Shown in pieces: positions 28,049 through 36,414 of a stretch of 64,000 bases of DNA. The position numbers and the translations under genes are program-made. This DNA is from Gemmatimonas phototrophica (lineage in GTDB: Bacteria; Latescibacterota; UBA2968; UBA8231). Every line of letters starts with the position of its first letter. Within the stretch, counting starts at the first letter, position 1. The notes below the pieces were generated by a model that had not been told where the DNA came from, made no database searches, and worked only from the letters and a program-made list of their open reading frames with translations. Where the stretch lies: positions 1 to 64,000 of the forward strand of contig CAMAVQ010000005.1 of the NCBI GenBank assembly GCA_945861755.1, in the 5' to 3' direction.

Positions 28049-29047
28049 ATGCCCGAAAAACTGAGAGTAATCCAGATGGGCCTGGGCCCTATAGGCCAGC
28101 GCCTAGTGCAGTACCTGGCTCAACGCCCCGCTGTCGAACTAGTCGGTGCCATCGATATTGACCCCCAGAAAACCGGTATGGATGCCGGACTGCTTTCCGG
28201 CACTCGGGAGCTAGGCGTTGCTGTTTCCGCCGATGCCGTCTCCGCCCTCCAGCTCGATGCCCAGATCGTAATCCTGGCCACCGGCTCCTCTCTGGTGCAC
28301 ATCCTGCCCCAGCTCGAAGCCTGTCTTCGGGCGGAGAAGTCGGTGGTTTCAACCTGCGAGGAACTGGCCTATCCTTTCGCCGATCACCCCAAAATCAGCG
28401 CACACCTCGACGACTTGGCCCGCCAGCGCGGGGTGGCGGTACTGGGCACCGGGGTGAACCCCGGTTTTCTCATGGATGCCCTGCCACTCTTTCTGTCCAG
28501 CGCCTGCCAACAGGTCGCCGGCGTGGAGGTGCAAAGGCACCAGGACGCGGCCATCCGCCGGCTGCCTTTCCAACGCAAGATCGGCGCTGGACTCAGCCCC
28601 GCAGAATTTGCCTCCCAATACCAGGCCGGGCAGATCCGGCACGTGGGTTTTGCCCAATCCATTCGGCTCATCGCCCACGCTTTTGGCTGGCAACTAGACC
28701 AGGTAGAGGAAAGGGTCGAACCCGTGGTCGCCGAAGACCCCACGTCCAGCACCTTTATCCAGGTCGCCGCCGGACAGTGCGCCGGCCTGCGCCAGGTGGG
28801 CCGCGGCATCTGCAAGGGCAAAACCCTCATCACGCTCGAACTGGAGGCCTACCTAGGACACCCCAACCCCAGGGATACGGTGATCATCCACGGCCAGCCC
28901 AATGTGACTTCCACCATCCAGGGCGGGGTGGACGGGGATATCGCCACCTGTGCCATGGTGATCAACGCCTTGCAGGCTTTGCGGAATGCCCGGCCGGGCT
29001 TGCGCACCATGGCCGAGATCCCGCTCACCCATTGGTTCGGGGCCTAA
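28049..29047 (+). CDS. Dihydrodipicolinate-reductase-like / 2,4-diaminopentanoate-dehydrogenase-like oxidoreductase
   Basis: A 332-residue NAD(P)-dependent oxidoreductase. The Rossmann motif is MGLGPIGQRLVQYLA, followed by an acidic residue in AIDIDPQKTG. The central GTGVNPGFLMDALPLFL segment and the RHQDAAIRRLPFQRKIG region resemble the DapB-like family that includes Ord of ornithine degradation. It is unlikely to be the main lysine-pathway DapB, which has a different active-site motif. The substrate is probably an amino acid or imine. It stands alone between a promoter and the convergent PorV terminator. Confidence 0.7.
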   Translation: MPEKLRVIQMGLGPIGQRLVQYLAQRPAVELVGAIDIDPQKTGMDAGLLSGTRELGVAVSADAVSALQLDAQIVILATGSSLVHILPQLEACLRAEKSVVSTCEELAYPFADHPKISAHLDDLARQRGVAVLGTGVNPGFLMDALPLFLSSACQQVAGVEVQRHQDAAIRRLPFQRKIGAGLSPAEFASQYQAGQIRHVGFAQSIRLIAHAFGWQLDQVEERVEPVVAEDPTSSTFIQVAAGQCAGLRQVGRGICKGKTLITLELEAYLGHPNPRDTVIIHGQPNVTSTIQGGVDGDIATCAMVINALQALRNARPGLRTMAEIPLTHWFGA

Positions 29048-29062
29048 GCGGCAACCGCATAG

Positions 29063-29101
29063 CTAAAAAACAAATAGGGCTGCCCTTTTCGGGGCAGCCC
29101 T
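29063..29101 (-). terminator. Intrinsic terminator of the PorV-like gene
   Basis: A perfect 10-bp stem (AGGGCTGCCC at 29076-29085 with GGGCAGCCCT at 29092-29101). The T-rich tail, including six consecutive T, lies on the minus-strand side, so it ends transcription of the PorV-like gene. Confidence 0.85.
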
Positions 29102-29124
29102 GGCAGATCAACGCGCAACGTCGC

Positions 29125-30066
29125 TCAGAATTCGTACGCCAGGGAGAAGCGGTGGGCGCCGTTGGTCTCGGTTAGTTCCAGCGGGATGTGATAGCTGTAG
29201 TCCAACCACATCTTCTTCCATTGATACCCCAAACCCGCATTCACCGCCCCGCTGCCGTCGGTCTCAAACGCCTTGCTCCCACCTGCCCGCACCATCAAAC
29301 CCTCCACCAGCTTGGTCTCCCCACCCACCACCAACCGCTTGTCCGTCGCCTCACCCCCCAGATCCCGCATCACCCACTCCACACTCACCAGCGATACCCC
29401 AAAATGCTCCGCCACCCCCACATGCAGGTCCATCGGCACCTGACCCGCATCCGAAGGAAGGTTCACCGCCCCCTTCTTGCTGGCCACATTCGGCTTGAGC
29501 AGGTTCACCACCTGCAAGCCCACCACCGCCCCCTGGAAGGGACTCTTCCACAACATCCCCAAATCCAATCCGATACCCCCCTTGCTCGAATTGCTCAGGG
29601 GGTCTGCCCTGCCGTTGTCGGGGGGGATATCCCCGACGCTCCAAAACAGATATTTGCCCGTCAGACCAAAACGCAAGCGCTCCCCCGCCTTGTACGACAA
29701 CCCGAAAAAGGCCCCATTCTCGCTCATCAAATCCGAACCGATCCGCTCATACCCCACCCCCCAGCCCATACGACCACCCAAGGGCTGGGCGTAGCTGAAC
29801 AGGTGCTGACCCAGATCGTCCCCCTCAATCCCACCAAACAATAACGACACATTGGTATACGCCACCTGATGCTTGCTGATCTGGCTCAACCCCGCCGGGT
29901 TGGAGAACAGCGCATCCCCGTTGTCGGCCACCGCCACGAAACTGTTACCCAGCGCCGCCGAACGCGCTCCCGCACCCAAGTGCTGGATGTTCACCACCGC
30001 TTCGGCAGACCACGCGCCGCAGATGAGGATGCTCAGGGCTGCCCACACCTTCGTTTTTCTTTGCAT
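29125..30066 (-). CDS. PorV/PorQ-family outer-membrane barrel protein
   Basis: A 313-residue protein with a Sec signal (MQRKTKVWAALSIL to about AEA). The mature N-terminus has the family hallmark LGAGARSAALGNSFVAVADNGDALFSNPAGL, followed by alternating beta-barrel strands and a terminal aromatic residue (FSLAYEF). PorV shuttles substrates of the type IX secretion system in Bacteroidota, and PorV/PorQ-like proteins are frequent in FCB candidate phyla. The ATG at 30066 has AGGAGG eight bases upstream. Runs of G-rich codons give its coding strand a slightly different look from its neighbours. Confidence 0.8.
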   Translation of the reverse strand: MQRKTKVWAALSILICGAWSAEAVVNIQHLGAGARSAALGNSFVAVADNGDALFSNPAGLSQISKHQVAYTNVSLLFGGIEGDDLGQHLFSYAQPLGGRMGWGVGYERIGSDLMSENGAFFGLSYKAGERLRFGLTGKYLFWSVGDIPPDNGRADPLSNSSKGGIGLDLGMLWKSPFQGAVVGLQVVNLLKPNVASKKGAVNLPSDAGQVPMDLHVGVAEHFGVSLVSVEWVMRDLGGEATDKRLVVGGETKLVEGLMVRAGGSKAFETDGSGAVNAGLGYQWKKMWLDYSYHIPLELTETNGAHRFSLAYEF

Positions 30067-30113
30067 CAGGCTTTCCTCCTTCGCCAAAAGCATGCACCGC
30101 ACTTCCCCTGTTT

Positions 30114-30142
30114 AATATACATTCAAGATCGGCTTGCACCAA
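30114..30142 (-). promoter_or_regulatory. Promoter of the PorV-like gene
   Basis: On the minus strand TTGGTG (30142-30137) and TATATT (30119-30114) are 17 bp apart. Confidence 0.6.
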
Positions 30143-30219
30143 CCTGAACCACCGCCCTTCAAGGTCTGGGTCACCGGGTCCTACTGGACCGGCTGATCTA
30201 CCCCTCCAACCCGAACCAA

Positions 30220-30249
30220 TTGGAAAAAACCAGCCGGTTTGCTTATTAT
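30220..30249 (+). promoter_or_regulatory. Promoter of the Usp-EIIA fusion gene
   Basis: TTGGAA at 30220-30225 and TTATTA/TATTAT at 30243-30249 with a 17-18-bp spacer. The predicted transcript begins within about ten bases of the ATG at 30265, giving a very short leader. Confidence 0.55.
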
Positions 30250-30264
30250 TGGCCTTTAACAGCC

Positions 30265-31548
30265 ATGTCGTCTGCCCAATCAGATCTCCGCATTCTGGTG
30301 CCCCTTGAACACCCGGGGGAGGAAACTCCGCTGGTGCGCCTGGCAGCCACTCTGGCCGCCTCCCGCAAGGGCCTGCTCCACCTGATCCATATCCGCACCC
30401 CGGACACCAGACCTGTCCCCAATGCCCCCCAACTGCTCGAAGAGGCTGCCCGCCTGGCCGGCGAGGAAGGTGTTTGTGCCTTCCCCCACCTCACTGAAGG
30501 CAGGAGCGTCACCGAGGAAGTCCAAGAGGCGGTGCGGCGCTGGAACTGCAATATGATGGTCATGGGCTGGTACCGGCCCTTGGGAAAGGATGCCGTGCTG
30601 GGAGCCCAGAACCGCGCCCTGACCAAGGCGGTGGACGTAGACACCCTGATCTTCAGGGTAGGGGAATACCGCCCGGCCAAACGCATCCTAGTGCCGACCG
30701 GAGGCGGAGCGCACTCGGTGGTCGGCCTGCAGATCGCCCACGACCTGAGCCGGGCCTGGGGTGCCGAGATGCAGATCGTGCGCATCGCCCGCGACCGACA
30801 ATGCCAGCCGGATGATCCGCTGCTGCGCCGCTACTGTGCGCAGTTGCATCAAGAAACCCTGCTGCGCTTGCACCTGCTCGACATCGACGCCCCCGTGACC
30901 ATCATCCCTTCCAGGGACGTGATCTCCCCCATCGTCGCCAGCACCCGCACCCAGGACCTGGTGGTCCTGGGTGCCTCCAACGACTGGCGTCAGGATGAAT
31001 ACCTAGCCGGCTCCATTCCCGACGATATCGCCACCCAGATCCCCAACCCGGTGCTGTTGGTGCGCGCCCACCACAGCCAGGAACTCAACCTCAGCAATGT
31101 GTTCTGGGAGCACACCATCCGCCTGGGGATGCGCCCGAGGGATAAGTGGGATGCCATCACCCAGCTGGTCGATACCCTCGTCGAGGAGCGCCAGGTGCCT
31201 ACCGCGCTGCGCCAGACCGTGCTCGATGCCGCCCTGGCACGCGAGCAGAAATCTTCCACCGCCCTGGGCCACCTGACGGCCATCCCCCACGCCCCCATCC
31301 CCGATCTGCCGGCCATCATCGGCGCACTGGGCATCTGCCCCGAGGGCGTGGATTTCGGCGGCCCGGACGGTCAGTTGGTGAAATACATCTTCCTGCTGCT
31401 GACCCCCCAGCAGAATTACCGCAATTACATTCCCGTCCTCGCCCAGATCGCATCGCTCATGCGTATCAGCCGTATGCGCACCGCCTTTCTCGAGTGCCAG
31501 ACCCCGGCCGAGGCCAAAGCGCTGCTCAGACACGAAGAAAAGCCCTGA
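30265..31548 (+). CDS. Tandem universal-stress-protein domains fused to a PTS EIIA (PtsN-type) domain
   Basis: A 427-residue fusion. Residues about 5-130 and 137-270 are two UspA-like alpha/beta domains (ILVPLEHPGEE, then RILVPTGGGAHSVV and VVLGASNDWRQ). Residues about 280-425 match an EIIA-Ntr domain, with the phosphorylatable histidine at H342 in TAIPHAPIP and the PILAQIASLM-like helix as YIPVLAQIASLMR. Such a protein could couple phosphotransfer state to a nucleotide-binding stress module. No EI or HPr gene is in the window. ATG at 30265 is preferred because the earlier TTG falls in the promoter. Confidence 0.8.
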   Translation: MSSAQSDLRILVPLEHPGEETPLVRLAATLAASRKGLLHLIHIRTPDTRPVPNAPQLLEEAARLAGEEGVCAFPHLTEGRSVTEEVQEAVRRWNCNMMVMGWYRPLGKDAVLGAQNRALTKAVDVDTLIFRVGEYRPAKRILVPTGGGAHSVVGLQIAHDLSRAWGAEMQIVRIARDRQCQPDDPLLRRYCAQLHQETLLRLHLLDIDAPVTIIPSRDVISPIVASTRTQDLVVLGASNDWRQDEYLAGSIPDDIATQIPNPVLLVRAHHSQELNLSNVFWEHTIRLGMRPRDKWDAITQLVDTLVEERQVPTALRQTVLDAALAREQKSSTALGHLTAIPHAPIPDLPAIIGALGICPEGVDFGGPDGQLVKYIFLLLTPQQNYRNYIPVLAQIASLMRISRMRTAFLECQTPAEAKALLRHEEKP

Positions 31549-31552
31549 ACCG

Positions 31553-32482
31553 ATGAGAGATTCCTCTGGACCCGTGCTGGCCGTCATCGACCTGGGGACC
31601 CACACGGCCTTGATGGTCACCGGCCGGCGGCTTGCAGACGGCAGGGTAGAGGTCCTGGACGACACCCACGCCATCGCCCGCCTGGGCAAGGGGGTGGACG
31701 CCCAACGCCGCATCTCGGCCGAAACCATGGACCGCGTATGCCGGCTGCTGGCCGAATACCGGCAGCGCGCCCTCGGCTTGGGCGCCGAACAAGTGCGGGC
31801 CTTCGGCACCTCGGCCCTGCGCGATGCGGCCAACAAGGCCGAATTCATCGCCCGGGTCAGGCAGGATGCCGGGTTGGAGTTGGTGGAGGTCTCGGGCAGC
31901 GAAGAGGCCGGTCTCACCTTTCGCGGCGCTGCTTTTGGCCTTCAGCTACCTTCCCGCTATGCCGTAATCGATATCGGCGGCGGGTCGACCGAAGTGGCGA
32001 TGGGCACCGGAGTGCAGGTAGAGCAATCGGTTTCGGTGGATGTGGGGGCGGTCAGAGTGACCGAACGCTGCTTTCCCCATCTGCCCCCTGCCCCGGAAGA
32101 AGTGGCGAGGGCTACAGAAATGGTCGGCGCGGCGCTGAATCGCCTCTATCCATATCCCCCGGACCTGCCCCTGGTCGGGGTGGCCGGAACAGTGACAACG
32201 CTGGGGGCGATCGACTTGGGCATTCCCCGTTTCGACGCTGAGGAACTCAACGGCCATTTCCTGAGCCTGACGCGGGTCGAGGAATGGTCGGCCCGGCTCC
32301 TGTCATTACCAGTGGACGAGATCCGCCGCATCCCCCAGGTCCACGAGCAGCGCGCCGACATCATCGGGGCCGGCGCCCTCATCCTCCGCCTGGCCTTGAC
32401 CCGCCTGGGTTGTCCTGGGCTGGTCGTCTCCACCCGCGGTATCCGCTACGGACTGCTCTTGCGCGAACTGGGGGTGGACTAG
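31553..32482 (+). CDS. ppx: Exopolyphosphatase / pppGpp phosphohydrolase family (Ppx/GppA)
   Basis: A 309-residue ASKHA-fold phosphatase. The first phosphate loop is [11 protein letters not shown], the second [13 protein letters not shown], and [15 protein letters not shown] completes the nucleotide-binding fold. It lacks the C-terminal HD domain of E. coli Ppx, as do many short homologues. It should release phosphate from polyphosphate or pppGpp. It begins 4 bp after the Usp-EIIA gene, so both are co-transcribed, and its TAG stop overlaps the bcp TAG on the opposite strand. Confidence 0.87.
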   Translation: MRDSSGPVLAVIDLGTHTALMVTGRRLADGRVEVLDDTHAIARLGKGVDAQRRISAETMDRVCRLLAEYRQRALGLGAEQVRAFGTSALRDAANKAEFIARVRQDAGLELVEVSGSEEAGLTFRGAAFGLQLPSRYAVIDIGGGSTEVAMGTGVQVEQSVSVDVGAVRVTERCFPHLPPAPEEVARATEMVGAALNRLYPYPPDLPLVGVAGTVTTLGAIDLGIPRFDAEELNGHFLSLTRVEEWSARLLSLPVDEIRRIPQVHEQRADIIGAGALILRLALTRLGCPGLVVSTRGIRYGLLLRELGVD

Positions 32483-32943
32483 GCCTGGCCGCCCAGGCTG
32501 GCCAATACATCCTCCACATGGCCTTCTACCTTGACCTTGCGCCATTCCTCGATCAGTATGCCCTGCTCGTCGATAAGGAAGGTGGACCGTTCAACCCCCA
32601 TGAACTTCCTGCCGTACATACTCTTTTCCTTCCACACCCCATACGCTTCGATGGCCTGGTGCTCGGGATCGGCTAGTAGGGGAAAGCTCAGACTGAATTT
32701 GTCCCTGAAGCGCTGATGGCTCTCCACGGAATCCGGGCTGATGCCTAGCACCACGGCCCCCGCCTTTTTGAGCGGCGCCTGTGCGTCGCGAAAATCGCAG
32801 GACTCCTTGGTGCAACCGGGGGTATCATCCTTTGGATAAAAATACAGCACCACCTTCTTGCCTTTGAAATCCGCCAGTTTGACGGTTTGGCCCTCGGCAT
32901 TGGACAACGAAAACGCCGGGGCTTTCTTTCCGGTTTGGGTCAT
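32479..32943 (-). CDS. bcp: Thioredoxin-dependent thiol peroxidase (Bcp/PrxQ)
   Basis: A 154-residue peroxiredoxin. The peroxidatic Cys is C44 in TPGCTKESC and the resolving Cys is C49, the five-residue spacing of the PrxQ class. [14 protein letters not shown] and KYGVW-like [16 protein letters not shown] are family signatures. It reduces hydroperoxides with thioredoxin as electron donor. A GGAGG Shine-Dalgarno precedes the ATG. It follows thiL with a 14-codon open frame in between. Confidence 0.94.
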   Translation of the reverse strand: MTQTGKKAPAFSLSNAEGQTVKLADFKGKKVVLYFYPKDDTPGCTKESCDFRDAQAPLKKAGAVVLGISPDSVESHQRFRDKFSLSFPLLADPEHQAIEAYGVWKEKSMYGRKFMGVERSTFLIDEQGILIEEWRKVKVEGHVEDVLASLGGQA

Positions 32944-32952
32944 AGGTCCTCC

Positions 32953-32997
32953 TCAATGCGTTAGGATGGAATCGAACCACTGCAGTACGTCTTTCAT
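32953..32997 (-). other. 14-codon micro-ORF between thiL and bcp
   Basis: An ATG overlapping the thiL stop codon (ATGA) opens a frame of 14 codons (MKDVLQWFDSILTH) that ends TGA immediately before the bcp Shine-Dalgarno GGAGG. It may be a translational bridge, a gene remnant or chance. No independent ribosome-binding site is obvious. Confidence 0.3.
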
Positions 32998-34034
32998 ATT
33001 TCCCCGTCCCTACTGGAAAAATGGTCCCAGCCTCGGGCGCGGAGCAGACGGTGTGAGCCGTTCTCGCCTTCGATTTCCAGGCAATCACGTTCGGGCGTGA
33101 TCACCCCCACCTGATGCACGGGCACCTGGTTCACTCCAGCTACACCCCGCTTCACCGCCTCGACCTGCTCCGGCGCACAGGTCACGATCAATTCGTAGTC
33201 ATCACTGGGGCCCAGGAACCATTGCACCGGGTCCTCCCCCCATTCAGCGGTCGCCGCACGCAGGGCCGGGCTGAGGGGCAACTGGCCTGCCCATAACCGG
33301 GCACCCACGCTGCTAGCGGCACATAGATGCCCCAGATCCCCGAGGAAACCATCGCTGGTATCAATGGCCGCGCTGACCAAGCTCTGGCCGGCCAGAGCCC
33401 TGCCCTCGCCCACCCTGGGCACCGGACTGGTGTATGCCTGCACCAGGGGATGGTCCTCTAGTCCCCCGTCCTGGCCGCGCTCTTGCAGAAGGCGCAGACC
33501 TGCTGCTGCCTGGCCCGGATACCCGGTGACGAGTATCGCCTGTCCCGGACGGGCCCCGGTGCGGCGCAGCGCCTGACCGGCAGGCACCTCTCCCATCAGG
33601 GTGATGGAGATGAACTGGCTGCCATCAACCTGGGTCATGTTCCCGCCGACAATGGCGGCATCCCAGGGATTGAGGGCCGCGGCGAATCCTCGGTACCAAT
33701 CCTCGACGTCCTCCACCTGGGTATCTCCCCGCAACCCCAGGGCTACTAGGGCATAACGCGGTTGTCCTCCCATGGCGGCGATATCGCTCAGGTTCACCGC
33801 CATGGCCCGCTGGCCCAACTGGAAAGGCGAGAGGTACTCGGACAGATAGTGTCTGCCTTCGGCCAGTACATCGCAGGTAACCGCCCACTGGCACCCCGGC
33901 TGGGCCTGGAGCAAGGCCGCATCATCGCCGATGCCCAAGCTCAGGCCTGGTGGTCGACATCCCTCCCGATCCAATAGCTGACGGAGCCGGTCGATGAGCC
34001 CGAATTCCCCTATTTCCGCGATCTTTTTGTCCAC
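32994..34034 (-). CDS. thiL: Thiamine-monophosphate kinase
   Basis: A 346-residue ATP-dependent kinase that forms thiamine diphosphate from thiamine monophosphate. Family signatures are LGIGDDAALL, AVNLSDIAAMGGQP, VGGNMTQ (the GGDTT-type loop) and AAIDTSDGFLGDL. Start choice: a GTG at 34034 with GGAAGGAG about five bases upstream; the ATG seven codons earlier has no such site. The product looks full length. Confidence 0.93.
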   Translation of the reverse strand: MDKKIAEIGEFGLIDRLRQLLDREGCRPPGLSLGIGDDAALLQAQPGCQWAVTCDVLAEGRHYLSEYLSPFQLGQRAMAVNLSDIAAMGGQPRYALVALGLRGDTQVEDVEDWYRGFAAALNPWDAAIVGGNMTQVDGSQFISITLMGEVPAGQALRRTGARPGQAILVTGYPGQAAAGLRLLQERGQDGGLEDHPLVQAYTSPVPRVGEGRALAGQSLVSAAIDTSDGFLGDLGHLCAASSVGARLWAGQLPLSPALRAATAEWGEDPVQWFLGPSDDYELIVTCAPEQVEAVKRGVAGVNQVPVHQVGVITPERDCLEIEGENGSHRLLRARGWDHFSSRDGEI

Positions 34035-34157
34035 TGTTCTCCTTCCGCGCCGCATCGAATATACGACCCTCCTTCGGCCTCGGTAAGGCAGGGTGCTGTT
34101 GCGCCAGCCAGCCCCGAGCGCGTTTTTATCCTTTCCCCTCGCGAAAGGAAACCCTGC

Positions 34158-35204
34158 ATGAAACTTGGTCTGGTCGGCTTTCCCCAGGTAGGCAAGCGCA
34201 CCCTTTTTCGCTTGCTCACCGGGCAGGAACTCAACAAGAGCGGCGTGGGTCTAGCCCGGGTCCGCGATCCCCGCTTCGACTGGCTGGTCCAGCTGTACCA
34301 GCCGGCCAAGGCCACCCCAGCCCAACTCGAGTTTGCCCTGGTCCCGGACCTGGGGGAAAAGGGCAACGCTGATGCCTTCAAGGCCCTCGAAAAGGTAGAC
34401 GTGGTGTGCCACTTGGTTCGCGGCTTCGCCGACGATTCGGTTTTCCACCTGGCCGGATCGGTCGCCCCCGAACGCGATATCCGCCACCTGGAGGAGGAAC
34501 TCCACCTAGCAGACCTGATCTTCATTGAAAAAAGGCGGGAACGCCTGCTGAAGGAGAGCAAGCTGAAGGGGGACGCCCAGAAAGCCGCCCAGGAAGAGGA
34601 ATTACTCGTCCGTTTCCAAGCTCACCTCGAGGGAGGTAGTCCTCTGCGCAGCCTGTCGCTGTCTGAAGACGACGAAAAACTCATTGCCAGCTATCCTTTC
34701 CTCACCCTCAAGCCAGTGCTCATCGTCCTCAATCTCGGCGAAGATCAGCTAGAGGACGCGGGTTTGGTTGAGCAGCTGAGAGCCGCCTTTCCGAGCCAGG
34801 GGTACGAATGGGTGGCGGTTTCGGCGCGTATCGAGGAGGAATTGGCCCAGCTCGACGCCGAGGAGCGCCAGGCCTTCCTCAAGGAATTGGGGCAGGAGGA
34901 GCCGGCCCTCGACCGACTCACCCAGGTCTGTTACCAGGCGCTGGGCTTGATCTCCTTTTTCACCGTGGGAGAGGACGAGGTGCGGGCCTGGACCATCCGC
35001 CGCGGTTCCCTGGCCCCGCAGGCCGGGCGCGTCATCCATTCCGACATCGAACGAGGCTTTATTCGCGCTGAAGTGATGAGGTACCAGGATCTCTTTGCGT
35101 TGGGGAGTGAATTAAAAATCAAGGAGGCGGGAAAATTGATGCAAAAAGGCCGCGACTACCAGGTGGAGGACGCGGATATTTTCCACTTCCTGTTCAAAGT
35201 CTGA
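34158..35204 (+). CDS. YchF/OLA1-like P-loop protein with degenerate nucleotide motifs and DUF933/TGS end
   Basis: A 348-residue relative of the translation-associated ATPase YchF. The P-loop reads GFPQVGKRT, so the magnesium-binding Ser/Thr after GK is Arg. The usual G3 region (DIAGL) is replaced by ALVPDLGEKG, and the NxxE-type specificity motif by LIVLNLGED. The coiled-coil domain (EEELHLADLIFIEKRRERL) and the C-terminal DUF933/TGS fold (VRAWTIRRGS, IERGFIRAEV, VEDADIFHFLF) are preserved. Ribosome association is likely; normal nucleotide hydrolysis is doubtful. True YchF should exist elsewhere in the genome. Confidence 0.82.
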   Translation: MKLGLVGFPQVGKRTLFRLLTGQELNKSGVGLARVRDPRFDWLVQLYQPAKATPAQLEFALVPDLGEKGNADAFKALEKVDVVCHLVRGFADDSVFHLAGSVAPERDIRHLEEELHLADLIFIEKRRERLLKESKLKGDAQKAAQEEELLVRFQAHLEGGSPLRSLSLSEDDEKLIASYPFLTLKPVLIVLNLGEDQLEDAGLVEQLRAAFPSQGYEWVAVSARIEEELAQLDAEERQAFLKELGQEEPALDRLTQVCYQALGLISFFTVGEDEVRAWTIRRGSLAPQAGRVIHSDIERGFIRAEVMRYQDLFALGSELKIKEAGKLMQKGRDYQVEDADIFHFLFKV

Positions 35205-35220
35205 ACTGAGGCGCCCGAAC

Positions 35221-36396
35221 TCAGCTTCCGGGGGCAGCTCCTCTCCTCCGCCCCCAGAGGTGCTTCCTGCCTTTCCAGGTGAACAGGCCTAGACTGCCGA
35301 GCAGACCGGCCAGCACCAAGAAAAAGGGCTGCACCAGGGTCCACCACGGGAAAAAACGCCGCAGCTCCCGGCGGTTGAAAAAACCAGTGGCCCGCCAGCA
35401 GAGCATGCCTTCGGCCAGCACCTTCCCCCCCCACACCACCCCGGCACCCCGTGGACTCAGCCCTCCGGTCAAAACCAAGAGCGGCGTGAGGGCCAGCAGC
35501 AGGTTGACGCTGAACGCCACGCCGATGTAGGCGAAAAAACCCGGATTCAGCAAGAGCTGATACGGGGCATTGGAGGCCCAGCGGGCCCGCTGGGCCCAAA
35601 AGGCGCTCCACGAGGGAAGGGCGGGGTGAACCACGAAGGTATCAGCCGAGGTGGCAAAGGCGATGCGCCCACCTCCTTGCCGCCTGATCAGCTGCAGGAG
35701 CAGGACATCGTCGCCGGAGGCGCGGTGTTGCACGGGTCCGTACCCGCCCACCTGGGTGAAGGCCTCGCGGCGAAAAGCCAGGTTCTGCCCCGAGGCCGCC
35801 AGGGCGCACCCTTGTCCGGCACTTCCCAAGGCCGCACCCATCAAGTTGAGGAAGTCGATGGCCTCCAGACCCCATCGCAGCCCTTTGGCCTCCCCCGGTC
35901 TGCCGATCTGGGAAAAACCCACCACCATCTGCACCTCGGGTCCGAATTGGGCTGCCATGCCCGCCACCCAAGCGCAGGGCACCTGGCAATCCCCGTCGGT
36001 GGTCAGGATGATCTCCCCCCTTGCCGCGGCAATTCCCTGGCTAAGGGCCGCCTTTTTCCCCGAGCCCGTCCCCCGGAGTAGGCGCAGGCGCAGCGGACCA
36101 CCGATGCGGGCCACGACGCGGGCCGCAGTGTCATCGGCAGAGCCGTCGTCGACCACGATCACCTCCCAGCACTCGGCGGGGTAGGTCTGCGCCGCCAACG
36201 CCTGCAGCAGGGTGTCGACACGGCTTTCCTCGTCCCGCACCGCCACCACCACGGAGACTTGGGGGGTCCCCTGCCCAGTCGCCGGCTGCGGAGTGATGCC
36301 TCGCCAGAACCAGCCAAGGCCCAGGATATAGGCGGAGGTGACCAGAACCAGCAGCGCCTGGAAATCGGGCTGCCAGTCGCTCAGAAAGGTTTCCAT
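35221..36396 (-). CDS. Membrane-associated family 2 glycosyltransferase
   Basis: A 391-residue protein. One N-terminal membrane helix (about 12-32) is followed by a GT-A domain with VVVAVRDEESRV, VVDDGSADDT, the metal-binding TDGDCQ and an acceptor-side SGDDV. QRARW, the QxxRW-type motif of processive synthases, precedes three C-terminal membrane helices. It probably builds or extends an envelope polysaccharide or glycolipid from a nucleotide sugar. It is the last gene of a four-gene operon with a radical SAM enzyme and a second GT2. Confidence 0.85.
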   Translation of the reverse strand: METFLSDWQPDFQALLVLVTSAYILGLGWFWRGITPQPATGQGTPQVSVVVAVRDEESRVDTLLQALAAQTYPAECWEVIVVDDGSADDTAARVVARIGGPLRLRLLRGTGSGKKAALSQGIAAARGEIILTTDGDCQVPCAWVAGMAAQFGPEVQMVVGFSQIGRPGEAKGLRWGLEAIDFLNLMGAALGSAGQGCALAASGQNLAFRREAFTQVGGYGPVQHRASGDDVLLLQLIRRQGGGRIAFATSADTFVVHPALPSWSAFWAQRARWASNAPYQLLLNPGFFAYIGVAFSVNLLLALTPLLVLTGGLSPRGAGVVWGGKVLAEGMLCWRATGFFNRRELRRFFPWWTLVQPFFLVLAGLLGSLGLFTWKGRKHLWGRRRGAAPGS

Positions 36397-36414
36397 GCGG
36401 GTGGGGGAAAAACG

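Noticed and set aside
29063-29101. Terminator for the plus-strand dehydrogenase
   Set aside because: The T-run follows the stem only on the minus strand; the plus-strand side lacks T.
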